Below the pieces are notes generated by a model that saw nothing but the letters and a program-made list of their open reading frames with translations, made no database searches and was not told where the DNA came from. A stretch of DNA of 64,000 bases from Urophycis tenuis (Eukaryota; Chordata; Actinopteri; Gadiformes; Phycidae), in the NCBI GenBank assembly GCA_036785325.1, contig JAXIVH010000151.1, positions 60,001 through 124,000 of the forward strand. Direction: 5' to 3'. A program made the position numbers and the translations under genes. Of the stretch, positions 13,006 through 23,435 are shown piece by piece (the first letter of the stretch is position 1; each line of letters opens with the position of its first letter).

Positions 13006-15315
13006 GCTGGTCCTTGCTGATAGCGTAGTAGAGCTCCAGAGGTTTTCGGATCTTCCAGTACTTTTCATTGACCAACTCCAGCGTCAGAGAGCCATTTAGA
13101 GTCTGGAGAGACACACACACACACACACTTAGTTTCATGACATGATACGGCCAGAGACAAGACAGGAGACAACAGGAGAACTCACAGAAAACTGTCCCCC
13201 TGTGGGGGTGTAGATTGTGTACTGCTTCTCGCTGATGTTGGTCAGGATGGAACCACCTCCTCTCCCCTCCTCCTGCCCCTCCTCTCCATCCACCTGTCTG
13301 CTCTGCCTCTCCTCCAGAGCGATGCGGAGGGCCAGGTATTTGGACAGGTGGTCTACGGTGGCATTGCCTGTGGTCTTAACATACCTACAGCAACACATAC
13401 CATCACAGACACACCGTTAACTAAATGCACAATGGAGAAAACACCTCACTAGAAAGACAATCAAAAGCCCTGCACACACATCTAAGATGTGCTGGATGAA
13501 GGTGGTCTCTGTTCCTCACAAGTCCTGCTGCTCCACATACACAGCATGGCGTGTAGGTTACTGTGGGGCAGGATCACTGCAGCTTCAGAGCATTCTGGGT
13601 CCAATTTGAATTTTTGGACAATATTGAGATAATCCAGCGTTGGTTTGGCCCTGTGGGCCTCCAAGCAGATCTTTGGTGATGGGATCACAGTGAGAGCACA
13701 TGGACCTTCACCTGGAAAGTCATGTCTGATGCAGGGAAAGTGTCAGAACTCATGTGTGGGCCTTTCAGTATTGGCTCCCAGTCCCAGAACCCCGGGCCCT
13801 GAGGCTACCGGGCCAGGTGTGACACGCAATGATAGAAACACACTATTAAAGGGTTAAGGGGCATTAAGCAGAAGCTTTTGTCCAAAGCGACTTACAATCA
13901 CTACATTTGTGGGGTTTGACATGTGGACAGTCGGAGGAGGGGGATCAAGGGGATCGAACCACCAACCCTACGGTTAGTGGACGACCCGCTCTGTCCACCC
14001 TCTGTCCTGCTGGTTCTAATAGTTCTCACCTGGTCTGACTGTACTCTTGGCTGGAGACCAGCTGTGGGTGTGGCCTGAACACCAGCTCTATCTCAGAGGC
14101 AGAGCCTTCTCTCAGGCGCCGTGGCGGGTGGGCGGGGCTTCCACCGTCTGCTACAGGGGGGGAGGAGCCCCCATCAGAGAGACGCGGCCGCTTGCCACTT
14201 GGCCCTGCCTCCAAGGGGGTGGAGTCTTGGGGTGAGGGCCCGCGGAAGGGGGTGGTCTCTTGCTGGGGGGGGGCGTGGTCCTGAGGTACGGGGGTTGAGT
14301 CATGGGACAGGTGGGAGTGGGCGTCGCCATTGTCCTCACCTCCACTGAAAGTGGTGTTGTCACTCTCCTGGGTCGCCTTCTTCACCCTCTGAACCCTGAG
14401 AGACAGGTCATTAAGGAGCAGGTAGGGGTTAGACAGTACAGACAGGGCACTAATGAGAAGGTAGGGGTTAGACAGTACAGACAGGGCACTAATGAGAAGG
14501 TAGGGGTTAGACAGTACAGACAGGGCACTAAGGAGCAGGTAGGGGTTAGACAGTACAGACAGGGCACTAATGAGAAGGTAGGGGTTAGACAGTACAGACA
14601 GGGCACTAAGGAGCAGGTAGTGGTTAGACAGTACAGACAGGGCACTAAGGAGCAGGTAGGGGTTAGACAGTACAGAGACAGGTCATTAAGGAGCAGGTAG
14701 GGTTAGACAGTACAGACAGGGCACTAAGGAGCAGGTAGGGGTTAGACAGTACAGAGACAGGTCATTAAGGAGCAGGTAGGGGTTAGACAGTACAGACAGG
14801 GCACTAAGGAGCAGGTAGGGGTTAGACAGTACAGAGACAGGTCATTAAGGAGCAGCTAGGGGTTAGACAGTGGGAGGTAAGGTACCTGGAGCGGGCCTGC
14901 TCCTGGAGGCCCTTCTCGATGCTGGAGCTCAGGGCCTCCTTGTTGTGCAGGCGACCGAGGCGCTCCAGGACGCGCTCCTGGTGGGCGTCGTAGTCCCGGC
15001 GGCTGGGGTAGATCTTAGAGATCAGGGCGTCAAAGTTAGCATCGCGGCGCAGGGAGCGCCTGGACACCAGCTTCTTACGGCACGTGGGACACTCCTTGTT
15101 CCTGGAGGGGGGGGCAGAGCTGGGGTTAACACTCCTCCTGGTAGAAACAACACGGAACCCTGCCCCTCCTTTGTGGTTCCCCACCAAGGTGCAGTCTCCC
15201 CCAAGAGGTTCTACTGTAACACAGTGGGACTGCTGGACCAGAGGTTCTGTGTGTGTGTGTGTGTGTGTGTGTGTCTGTGTGTGTGTCTGTGCGTGTCTGT
15301 GCGTGTGTGTCTGTA

Positions 15316-15348
<33 letters not shown>

Positions 15349-15455
15349 CTGTGCGTGTCTGTGCGTGTGTGTCTGTACGTGTGCGTGTGTGTCTGTGCGT
15401 GTGTGTGTGTCTGTGCGTGTCTGTGCGTGTGTGTCTGTACGTGTGCGTGTGTGTC

Positions 15456-15493
<38 letters not shown>

Positions 15494-15554
15494 TGTGCGT
15501 GTGTCTGTACGTGTGCGTGTGTGTGTGTGTCTGTGCGTGTGTGTCTGTACGTGT

Positions 15555-15649
<95 letters not shown>

Positions 15650-18459
15650 TGTGCGTGTGTGTCTGTACGTGTGCGTGTGTGTGTGTGTGTCTGTGCGTGT
15701 GTGTCTGTGCGTGTGTGTCTGTACGTGTGTGTGTGTGTCTGTGCGTGTGTGTCTGTACGTGTGTGTGTGTGTGCTGACCCAGATCGCAGGGCGGTCACGA
15801 TGCACTCGGAGCAGAAGCGGTGCAGACACTCCTTGGTGGTCATGGTGTTCTTCAGCATGTCCAGACAGATGGGACACATGAGCTCACTGTGGAGCGAGCG
15901 GGGAGACACTGCCACCAAGGTGCTGTCCAAGATGGCTGCCTGTTCAGAACACACAGGAGAAGTACAGACATTCAGGTATACATACACATGATTCATACAC
16001 ACACAAACGCACACCAACAGGAATGCATGCATACGCATGAATAAATGTACACACACATGAATCCATGTACACACACATAAATAAATGTACACACATGACT
16101 AAATGTATTACATGAATCCATGTACACACACATGAATCCAAGTACACACACATGAATCCATGTACACACACATAAATAAATGTACACACATGACTAAATG
16201 TATTACATGAATCCATGTACACACACATGACATGAATCCATGTACACACACATGACTAAATGTACACACACATGAATCCAAGTACACACACATGAATCCT
16301 AGTGGTGTAAGAAAAAATCGATACACATGAGTATCGCGATATTTCATTTTGCAATACTGTATCGATTTTCAAAAACGTAATATCGATTTTTAGGGTTAGA
16401 GATTAATGGTGAGAAGTGGTTCACGTTTATGTTGTGTTTAAACCCCCTACCGCTAGATGGCTATGCGGTGACGCACTACTCGTGTCCTCGGCTAACAGTG
16501 CCTCAGTGCTTGACTTAGAAGTTGACAACGTAGTTACGGCTGAAAGTATAAGTCCGGCTCCCGCCGCATTCCGTGCCGAAGTGTGGAAGTATTTTGGTTT
16601 CCACAAGGGCACTAGTGGCGATATCGACAGGAAGCTAGCTGTTTGCAGACTGTGTATGGCAAAAGTGAAATACTCGGGTAATACAACCAATTTGAGGGCA
16701 CATTTAACTAGACATCATACAGAAACACAGTTAGCGTTACCCGAACAGCAAGCTAAACGTGACTCCTCACAACTCACCCTTGCTCAAGTGCAAACGCAGA
16801 AATTACCAGCTACTTCAACTCGTGCAACAAAAATAACGCAGTCAGTCGTTTCTTCTATTTGTAAGGACATGCGACCATACAGTGTGGTTGAAAACGAGGG
16901 TTTCCGTAATATGGTGCAAACCCTGGAGCCTCGTTACGTTATACCCTCCCGGCAACATATCACAGATATGGCTGTGCCCAATCTTTATAAAGAGGTTAAA
17001 ACAAACGTTCTGGAATGTTTACGTTTAGCTGAGAAGGTTGGCTTGACATGCGACGCTTGGACGTCTAGGGCGATCGAGTCATACGTGACTATTACGGTTC
17101 ATCACATAACCGATGAATGGAAGCTGGAATCTTGTGTACTGCAGACGCGAGCGATGTACGACAGCCACACCGGAGAGAACATTGCTGCCCTACTGAAAGA
17201 GGCCGTTACTGAGTGGCGATTGGACACAAAAGATCCCGTCCTAGTAACAGATAATGCGGCTAATATGCGTGTGGCGGCTGAACTTGCCGGCATGAGCCAC
17301 ATTCAGTGCTTTGCACACAGTCTTAACCTGTTGTGTGTTACTGTATGTGTTGGATGTACCATAGAGTAATAGGTAAAAAAAACTTTTTTTTACTGACATA
17401 GAAAGATGTCTTCTTTTTTCTGATTGCAGATCATTGAACATAATGTCAATTAAACTTCTTTGACTTATATGCATATTATGTCTTTTTTTAAATATTAAAA
17501 ATTATACTATACTAAAATCCCAATATATCGAAATATATTGCAATTTATTGAATCGTGACCCATGTATCGTGATACGTATCGTATCGCCAGATTCTTGCCA
17601 ATACACAGCCCTAATGAATCCATGTACACACACATGAATCCATGTACACACTCATGAATCCATGTACACACACATGAATCCATGTACACACTCATGAATC
17701 CAAGTACACACACATGAATCCATGTACACACACATGAATCCATGTACACACTCATGAATCCATGTACACACTCATGAATCCATGCACACACTCATGAATC
17801 CATGTACACACTCATGAATCCATGTACACACACATGAATCCATGTACACACACATGACATGAATCATTGTACACACACATGACTAAATGTACACACACAT
17901 GAATCCAAGTACACACACATGAATCCATGCACACACACATGAATCCATGTACACACTCATGAATCCATGTACACACACATGAATCCATGTACACACACAT
18001 GAATCCAAGTACACACACATGAATCCATGCACACACACATGAATCCATGTACACACACATGAATCCATGTACACACTCATGAATCCATGTACACACTCAT
18101 GAATCCATGTACACACACATGAATCCATGTACACACACATGAATCCAAGTACACACACATGAATCCATGTACACACACATGAATCCATGTACACACTCAT
18201 GAATCCAAGTACACACACATGAATCCATGTACACACACATGAATCCAAGTACACACTCATGAATCCAAGTACACACACATGAATCCATGTACACACACAT
18301 GAATCCAAGTACACACACATGAATCCAAGTACACACACATGAATCCATGTACACACACATGAATCCATGTACACACTCAGGCAGTACCTGGGGACTTCTG
18401 TGCAGCTCGTACAGGCTCAGTTCCCACGTCTTGCTGGGAATGCTGACAGGAGCGGCCAT
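12977..18459 (-). CDS. ring1: RING1, E3 ubiquitin ligase of Polycomb repressive complex 1
   Basis: RING1 pairs with a PCGF RING protein and monoubiquitinates histone H2A in the nucleus. Coding exons on the minus strand are 18388-18459, 15779-15939, 14886-15101, 14030-14395, 13186-13384 and 12977-13102, with GT/AG boundaries and consistent phases, giving 379 aa (human about 406). Residues 10-21 hold SKTWELSLYELHR. The C3HC4 RING finger follows with CPICLDMLKN, CLHRFCSECIVTALRSG and NKECPTCRKKLVS, with all zinc ligands present. After a Ser/Pro-rich linker comes the RAWUL-type C-terminal domain (EIELVFRPHPQL, YVKTTGNATVDHLSKYLALR, EKQYTIYTPTGGQFSTLNGS, EKYWKIRKPLELYY). The tail SPSHNQHT is unlike that of other RING1 proteins and comes from a minisatellite. 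The first coding exon begins after an acceptor just before the ATG, so at least one non-coding exon lies upstream. The RING sequence alone would also fit rnf2. Exon content and neighbours favour ring1. Confidence 0.95.
13403..14028. other. ring1 intron with a SINE-like fragment
   Basis: The intron between the exons at 13384 and 14030 holds a unique part and, at about 13860-13985, a fish interspersed repeat with TTTGTCCAAAGCGACTTACA and GGGGATCGAACCACCAACCC. The latter resembles a tRNA B box read on the minus strand. The same family recurs at 32036-32150. Confidence 0.5.
14396..14880. repeat. 39-bp minisatellite forming the whole of ring1 intron 4
   Basis: About 12 units of AAGGAGCAGGTAGGGGTTAG, then ACAGTACAGACAGGGCACT (or GAGACAGGTCATT), run from the acceptor of one exon (14395) to within a few bases of the donor of the next (14886). 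On the ring1 strand the last unit merges into the acceptor, CCTGTCTCTCAG. Confidence 0.9.
15250..15772. repeat. Long (TG)n tract with CTG/CG interruptions in a ring1 intron
   Basis: About 520 bp of alternating TG are broken by TCTGTGCGTG and TACGTGTGCG blocks. It lies directly next to the ring1 RING exon (donor at 15778). Alternating purine-pyrimidine tracts of this length can adopt Z-DNA. Confidence 0.92.
15970..16299. repeat. 20-bp minisatellite in ring1 intron 1, left part
   Basis: Diverged units of CATGAATCCATGTACACACA and CATAAATAAATGTACACA. The array is interrupted by the hAT element at 16300 and continues at 17614. Confidence 0.85.
16300..17613 (+). mobile_element. Internally deleted hAT DNA transposon
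   Basis: The element is 1314 bp long and bounded by an 8-bp target site duplication ATGAATCC (16292-16299 and 17614-17621), the hAT hallmark. The duplication can be recognised because the host minisatellite restarts in the same phase. The ends are short and imperfect inverted repeats (TAGTGGTGTAAGAA against TAGGGCTGTGTATTGG), followed by ATCGAT/CGATA-rich subterminal repeats on both sides. It sits in ring1 intron 1. The encoded transposase is truncated, so the copy is non-autonomous. Confidence 0.88.
16416..17369 (+). pseudogene. Truncated BED-finger hAT transposase
   Basis: This is a 317-residue open frame. A BED zinc finger lies at about residues 55-101 (WKYF, CRLC, then NLRAHLTRHH, with C77, C80, H96 and H100/H101 as likely ligands). 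It is followed by the start of the RNase H-like catalytic fold, with CDAWTS carrying the first acidic residue and LVTDNAANM and CFAHSLNLL as conserved blocks. The frame then ends abruptly. The helical insertion, the last catalytic Glu and the C-terminal hAT dimerisation domain, together about 300 residues, are absent. The annotated start is simply the first Met in frame. It would be inactive alone but could still bind DNA. Confidence 0.85.
17614..18385. repeat. 20-bp minisatellite in ring1 intron 1, right part
   Basis: About 38 very regular 20-bp units of GAATCCATGTACACACACAT, with CTCAT, CCAAGT and CATGCA variants. It ends at the donor region of the first ring1 coding exon (18388). Confidence 0.93.
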
Positions 18460-19195
18460 GATGTCTCTACAGAGACGAGCCCTGTTCGTGTGGATGTTTC
18501 AGAACCACGAAGAACCTCAATGTTCTGCTCCACCTCGTCTAGACAGCCCCGAGCAGAGCGACGTCAGCAGGCTCCAGCTTTAGCGCACAGGCCTAGAATA
18601 TTGATAATTCTGCTGATTGATTAGAATATAACATTGGTGCCTAGGTCAACCGCACCCAGGGGTGACGAGCGGGTTCGACAGGTCGGGGAACACATGCATG
18701 TTAAGAGCAGAGGAAACGTCGAATGTATTCAGGACTGTGAGCAGCCGTTGGAGAAGAGTTCGAGATTCGTGACTGAATGAAACGATGAAACCATGAAAGA
18801 GTCTCAGCAGCACACCAACCCTGCGGTCCGTTCTGCAGGCTGCAGAACACACTGGGCTCCTGATCACTAACACAAGCCACTCCGAAGCTCCTACCGAGTC
18901 GTCTGACGTGAGATGGTGGACCACCGAGCAGCATACATGTCAAATAACACACGGATGTAGAGCAAGATGAAAACTAACAGTAACGCAGTGTTTGGAGCTC
19001 TTCTAACCGGAACCATTCGCCGTGTTCCGGGGTGCGGAAGCCACAGCGCCCCAGCGGGGGGTCTAGGTACTACAACACACCTGGCCCCCAGCCTCCTGTA
19101 GAAACCTCCTACCTCCTAAGCTACGCTATCTTTATTCAGACATAAGTTAACCCATACTATTCGTATTCAACAAATAAAAAACACAATTATATGAG
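18460..19195 (-). promoter_or_regulatory. Upstream region of ring1 (non-coding exon and promoter expected here)
   Basis: The ring1 ATG is preceded on the minus strand by a splice acceptor (CTCTGTAG then AGACATC then ATG), so transcription starts further up in this interval. The part at 19010-19060 is the most GC-rich. No TATA box or clear donor could be fixed. No protein is recognised in it. Confidence 0.4.
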
Positions 19196-19207
19196 TTTTT
19201 ATATGAG

Positions 19208-19213
19208 TTTATT
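19208..19213 (-). terminator. Probable polyadenylation signal of the small repeat-protein gene
   Basis: AATAAA on the minus strand lies about 225 bases after the stop codon at 19438. A second AATAAA is found at 19131-19136. Confidence 0.45.
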
Positions 19214-19437
19214 TAGTTTATATATGTTCATCAAACACATTCAAGGCAATAATTTAGTTCAAGTCAGTGTCACAACAAAGAATATATCTGATTCTTTAAA
19301 TAATAAATAAGGTACCACATCACATCATTTACAACAGGCTGACTATACTACAGATGTGCAGCTCTTAATCATAAGCTACACGCTGATGAGTTTACCAGGA
19401 TACACCAGAGACCAGGATACACCAGACCAGGACGTCC

Positions 19438-20797
19438 TCAGCAGCTGCACAGGTACAGCAGGTTGGCAGCCACCACCGAGAGAACAGAAATGGCGCTCGT
19501 TTGCCTCGAGACACCAGACGAAGTGGCGCCCACCGCCGCCACCAACGAAACCCCGTTCTGCGCCCCGTTCTGCGCCCCGTTCTGGAAGGGCCAGTTCTGG
19601 AAGGGCCCGTTCTGCGCCCCGTTCTGGAAGGGCCAGTTCTGGAAGGGCCAGTTCTGGAAGGGCCCGTTCTGGCCGGCCCCGTTCTGCGCCCCGGTCTGCT
19701 GCCCGTTCATGAAGGCCCCGTTCTGCTGCCCGTTCATGACCCACTGCACCTGGCCCATCCCTCCTGCTCCCACCGGGCCGTTGGCCACGATGGGGACGGC
19801 CACCAGCGGCACCATGCCCATGTTGCCCATCATGCCCATGTTGCCCATGTTGCCCAGACCCATCATGCCCAGGTTGCCCATGTTGCCCATGTTGACCATC
19901 ACAGGGATGTTCTGCATCCCAGCCAAGTTCTGCATCCCAGCCATGTTAGGTACGTTGAACATCAAGGGTAGGTTCTGCATCACGGGTGTGTTAGGCATGT
20001 TCTGGTTCAGGGGTATGTTAGCCATGTTGGCCATCACCGGCGGGGTGGTGGGCTTGTTCTGTGTGACGGGTTCCACGGCCTGGTTCTGGTTGAGGGGGAC
20101 GTTGGCTACAACAGGCCGGTGAGGGCTGCTCTGAGTGACGGGTTCCACGGCCTGGTTCTGGTTGAGGGGGACGTTGGCTGCGGCAGGCCGGTTAGGGCTG
20201 CTCTGAGTGACGGGTTCCACGCCCTGGTTCTGGTTGAGGGGGACGTTGGCTGCGGCAGGCCGGTTAGGGCTGCTCTGAGTGACGGGTTCCACGCCCTGGT
20301 TCTGGTTGAGGGGGACGTTGGCTGCGGCAGGCCTGTTAGGGCTGCTCTGAGTGACGGGTTCCACGACCTGGTTCTGGTTGAGGGGGACGTTGGCCATCAT
20401 CACATTCTTCTGTTTTCTTGGTGCGTTGGTGCTGGCAGCCTCTGTATACACTGGACACACACACAGGCGTTAGTGTAGTGCACACACAGGCGTTAGTGTA
20501 GTGCACACACAGGCGTTAGTGTAGTGCACACACAGGCGTTAGTGTAGTGCACACACAGGCGTTAGTGTAGTGCACACTCAGGCGTTAGTGTAGTGCACAC
20601 ACAGGCGTTAGTGTCGTGCACACACAGGCGTTAGTGTAGTGCACACACAGGCGTTAGTGTAGTGCACACACAGGCGTTAGTGTAGTGCACACTCACACTG
20701 AATGGAATACACAGAAGGAAATGTCTCCCTCAAATGATTCTCTTTAACTTAACTTACCAAACAAGAGAAGGAGGAGGATGCCGATTTTCCCAGTCAT
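19438..20797 (-). CDS. Secreted, possibly GPI-anchored Asn/Gln/Pro/Met-rich repeat protein, family unknown
   Basis: Two coding exons on the minus strand, 20758-20797 and 19438-20450, join in phase 1 and encode 350 aa. Residues 1-18 (MTGKIGILLLLLFVYTEA) form a signal peptide. Residues about 33-152 hold five 24-residue units with ANVPLNQNQ and VEPVTQSSPNRP. Next comes an MGN-rich stretch (NMGNMGNLGMMGLGNM) and then QNGPFQNWPFQNG repeats. The last residues (SVLSVVAANLLYLCSC, after Ser/Gly-rich sequence) are hydrophobic and end at the stop, as in a GPI-anchor signal. There are no cysteines before the tail and no enzyme motifs. A 5' non-coding exon and TATA box fit it. The architecture matches the giant mucin-like gene at 35261-45560 on the same strand. 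I do not recognise the protein. A surface, matrix or mucus role is inference. Confidence 0.75.
20455..20697. repeat. 23-bp minisatellite in intron 2 of the small repeat-protein gene
   Basis: Ten units of CACACACAGGCGTTAGTGTAG lie immediately upstream (gene sense) of the acceptor at 20451. Confidence 0.9.
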
Positions 20798-20820
20798 TGT
20801 GAATATCTTTTGATCTCCTT
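20758..20820 (-). other. Signal-peptide exon of the small repeat-protein gene
   Basis: The acceptor TTTGCAG precedes 20820 and the donor GTAAGT follows 20758. The exon contains 23 bases of 5' UTR, the ATG and 40 coding bases. Confidence 0.75.
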
Positions 20821-20869
20821 CTGCAAACACAGTTCCCATTCATTAGATCATCACTAGAACAGTAGCACC

Positions 20870-20986
<117 letters not shown>

Positions 20987-21114
20987 GGCAAGAGACAGAT
21001 ACAGAGTGAGATATAATGGCCTAAAACATTACCAATACATAAGAATCAATTGAATGGGTAAACTAAAGGTTGATCACATCTCTCTGGTGTGATTGTTTGC
21101 CCACAGCGGTATGA

Positions 21115-21300
21115 ATTAGATTAGATTAGATTAGATTAGATTAAACTTTATTGTCATTGTGCAGAGTACAAGTACAGGGACAACGAAATGCAGTTGGTGT
21201 TCTAAACAGAAGTGCAAATGAGAGATAAAGGTGCGGGTTGAAATGCAGAAATGCAGAATAAGGTGCAGAGTGCAAAATTGAAAAACATGAAAAGTGGCAT
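21115..21300 (-). repeat. LINE/SINE 3'-end-like fragment with (ATTAG)n tail
   Basis: ATTAG is repeated five times next to AAACTTTATTGTCATTGTGC and ACAACGAAATGCAG, a phrase common in fish interspersed repeats. The pentamer is probably the 3' tail, which would place the element on the minus strand. Confidence 0.5.
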
Positions 21301-21543
21301 TAGTTATTAAAGTGACGGTAATTAACGGTAGTTATTAAAGTGACAGTAAACAGTGCAGGTGGAGGTAGTGATCGTTGAGGTAGTAAACGGTTACTAACAC
21401 TAGCAGAAACAGGCTGTAAACAGTGTAGAAAAAAAAGTAAAAAAAATGTAAACAATGTAGGTAGTGCGAGAAATAGTAATATAATACAAGAAGTGTACAG
21501 GTGGAGCAATAGTGCGCTAGTGCAATGAAGAGGAAATACTTAC

Positions 21544-21650
21544 AGCTGTAGTGCGGACTTGACAGATGGCTGCTGTAGAACTTGAAACTGTTGCTCTCTA
21601 GGTTGCTGGTCTGGGCTCTGCTGTGTCAGCCACTCCGCCCGGTCTTTATA
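21544..21650 (-). promoter_or_regulatory. TATA promoter and non-coding first exon of the small repeat-protein gene
   Basis: TATAAA on the minus strand lies at 21645-21650. Transcription should start near 21617. The first exon ends at 21544 before a strong donor GTAAGTATT. The next exon is the signal-peptide exon at 20820. Confidence 0.6.
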
Positions 21651-21654
21651 AGAA

Positions 21655-22130
21655 CCTTAGAGGTGGACCCATCATCACAACACAATAAGGAACAATGAAC
21701 ACAGCAACAGGTAGCATGCTCCCTGCTGAGGGCGGGCCAGCCTTTTGTGTGGGGACCATTAGCAGCAAGGTGATGAATGCCTCCTGCTATGATGCACCGG
21801 CTCCGCTGGCTAAGTACAGCTTTACTGCACTCATCATCTGGGTGTGGAAGTATTTCTTTACAGCAAAGCAGTCTTCTAATTTGAGGACACCTGCAGTGCA
21901 TATTTCACTGCGTGAGGTCATTGTCGCTGGCCCACGGCCCACAGCATAACACATGAGTACTCAGGGTTCTGATGTGGGACGACTCCAGCAAATACCTGAG
22001 CCCATCTCAAGGCGGCCCTGCTCTGGTCTTGATGTGGCACACAGCATGTGTTCTTCATACTTCTAGGAGTTCATGAGCTACGGTGTTTTACTTCTGAGTT
22101 TTACACTGAAACTACCCCTATAGCTACGCT
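21655..22130. other. Unassigned intergenic sequence
   Basis: No gene, RNA or mobile element recognised. Short open frames are not convincing. Confidence 0.4.
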
Positions 22131-22328
22131 GTTGGGTTAAGGCGTAGTTAACGTGTTATACAGGGCCAGGTTCTGGTGACGTAGTTAACGTGTCATACAG
22201 GGCCAGGTTCTGGTGACGTAGTTAACGTGTCATACAGGGCCAGGTTCTGGTGACGTAGTTAACGTGTCATACAGGGCCAGGTTCTGGTGACGTAGTTAAC
22301 GTGTCATACAGGGCCAGGTTCTGGTGAC
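22130..22328. repeat. 37-bp minisatellite, first block
   Basis: Five units of GACGTAGTTAACGTGTCATA, then CAGGGCCAGGTTCTGGT. A TGACGTAG (CRE-like) octamer recurs in each unit. Confidence 0.9.
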
Positions 22329-22384
22329 TTTCTTTCTTATTAACAGCAATGAAAACCAATGAAATGAAATGAAATGAAAATGAA

Positions 22385-22450
22385 AACCTTCTGACAAATG
22401 TACTCTTTGTAAGTCACTTGGACAAAAGCATCTGCTAAATGCCCTAAATG
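22385..22450 (+). repeat. Fish repeat 3' end (AAAGCATCTGCTAAATG type)
   Basis: GTAAGTCACTTGGACAAAAG and CATCTGCTAAATGCCC form a phrase widespread in teleost genomes. A second copy is at 46246-46310. It splits the two blocks of the 37-bp minisatellite. Confidence 0.6.
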
Positions 22451-22454
22451 TTAA

Positions 22455-22785
22455 TGCAAGGCCAGGTTCTAGTGACGTAGATCATGTGTAGTGTAAGGAG
22501 TGCCTCTGGTGACGTAGTTCATGTGTAGTGTAAGGCCAGGTTCTAGTGACGTAGTTTATGTGTAGTGTAAGGCTAGGTTCTAGTGACGTAGTTCATGTGT
22601 AGTGTAAGGCCAGGTTCTAGTGACGTAGGTCATGTGTAGCGTAAGGAGTGGTTCTGGTGACGTAGTTAACATGTCATATGAGGAGTGGTTCTGGTGACGT
22701 AGTTAACATGTCATATGAGGAGTGGTTCTGGTGACGTAGTTAACATGTCATATGAGGAGTGGTTCTGGTGACGTAGTTTGGATCC
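22455..22785. repeat. 36-37-bp minisatellite, second diverged block
   Basis: About nine units related to the first block (GACGTAGTTCATGTGTAGTG, then TAAGGCCAGGTTCTAGT), ending in a sub-family TTAACATGTCATATGAGGAG. Confidence 0.88.
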
Positions 22786-23049
22786 TGGGTGTAGTGAAGG
22801 TGAACAGAAGAGGACCCAGTTATTCATGTCCTCCATTGTACAAGCAGGTCCATTCACATGTCACTCAACAATCCACTCCTCCTCCACCAGCTTTAATTAG
22901 ACCAAATTGTATCTATACGTGTTTCTGTATGTGTGTGTACGAGGCCTACATGTTATATATGAACCCTTATGCACTAATATTTATTACTTACAGCCACTTA
23001 ATCCAACATTAAAATGTAAACGTAACTCCATTTTATTAAAGACAAAGGA

Positions 23050-23278
23050 AAACAAAGGGGCACGTCCCTCCGGGAGGAGGCCCCGGGGAAGACCCAGGAC
23101 ACGCTGGAGGGACTATGTCTCTCGGCTGGCCTGGGAACGCCTCGGGATCCCCCCGGAAGAGCTGGACGAAGTGGCTGGGGAGAGGGAAGTCTGGGCTTCT
23201 CTCCTCAGGCTGCTGCCCCCGCGACCCCACCCCGGATAAGCGGAGGAGAATGGATGGATGGATGGATGGATGGAAAAC
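23050..23278 (+). mobile_element. 3' end of an RTE-type LINE with (GGAT)n tail
   Basis: The frame encodes the last about 60 residues of an RTE reverse transcriptase (RRPRGRPRTRWRDYVSRL, then AWERLGIPPEEL, then LLPPRPHPG and stop), followed by (GGAT)n. It is severely 5' truncated. The same C-terminus is present in the nearly full-length copy at 60199-63544 on the other strand. Confidence 0.85.
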
Positions 23279-23435
23279 AAAACCAAATGTCAGGAAATCT
23301 CTTCAGGCCATGGTGTCTCGCGCTGTGGCTCCGACATTCTCATTGGACGACGGGTTTGGTGTCGGGGCGCGAAGAGAAGGCCCGGGAAACCTTTCACTAG
23401 AGGTCCATGTGTTGGTCACATGGCAGTCCTCCGTC

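Noticed and set aside
13482..13688. A 68-codon minus-strand frame in a ring1 intron that looks vaguely like a transposase piece
   Set aside because: No conserved motif can be identified and the flanks show no inverted repeats. The similarity is too weak to annotate.
18646..18952. A 92-codon minus-strand frame upstream of ring1
   Set aside because: It lies in the expected 5' UTR and promoter region and has no homology that I recognise.
19438..20797. Secretory calcium-binding phosphoprotein (SCPP) gene
   Set aside because: SCPP genes use phase-0 introns after the signal-peptide exon and several small exons. This gene has a phase-1 intron and one large exon, and lacks SxE motifs.
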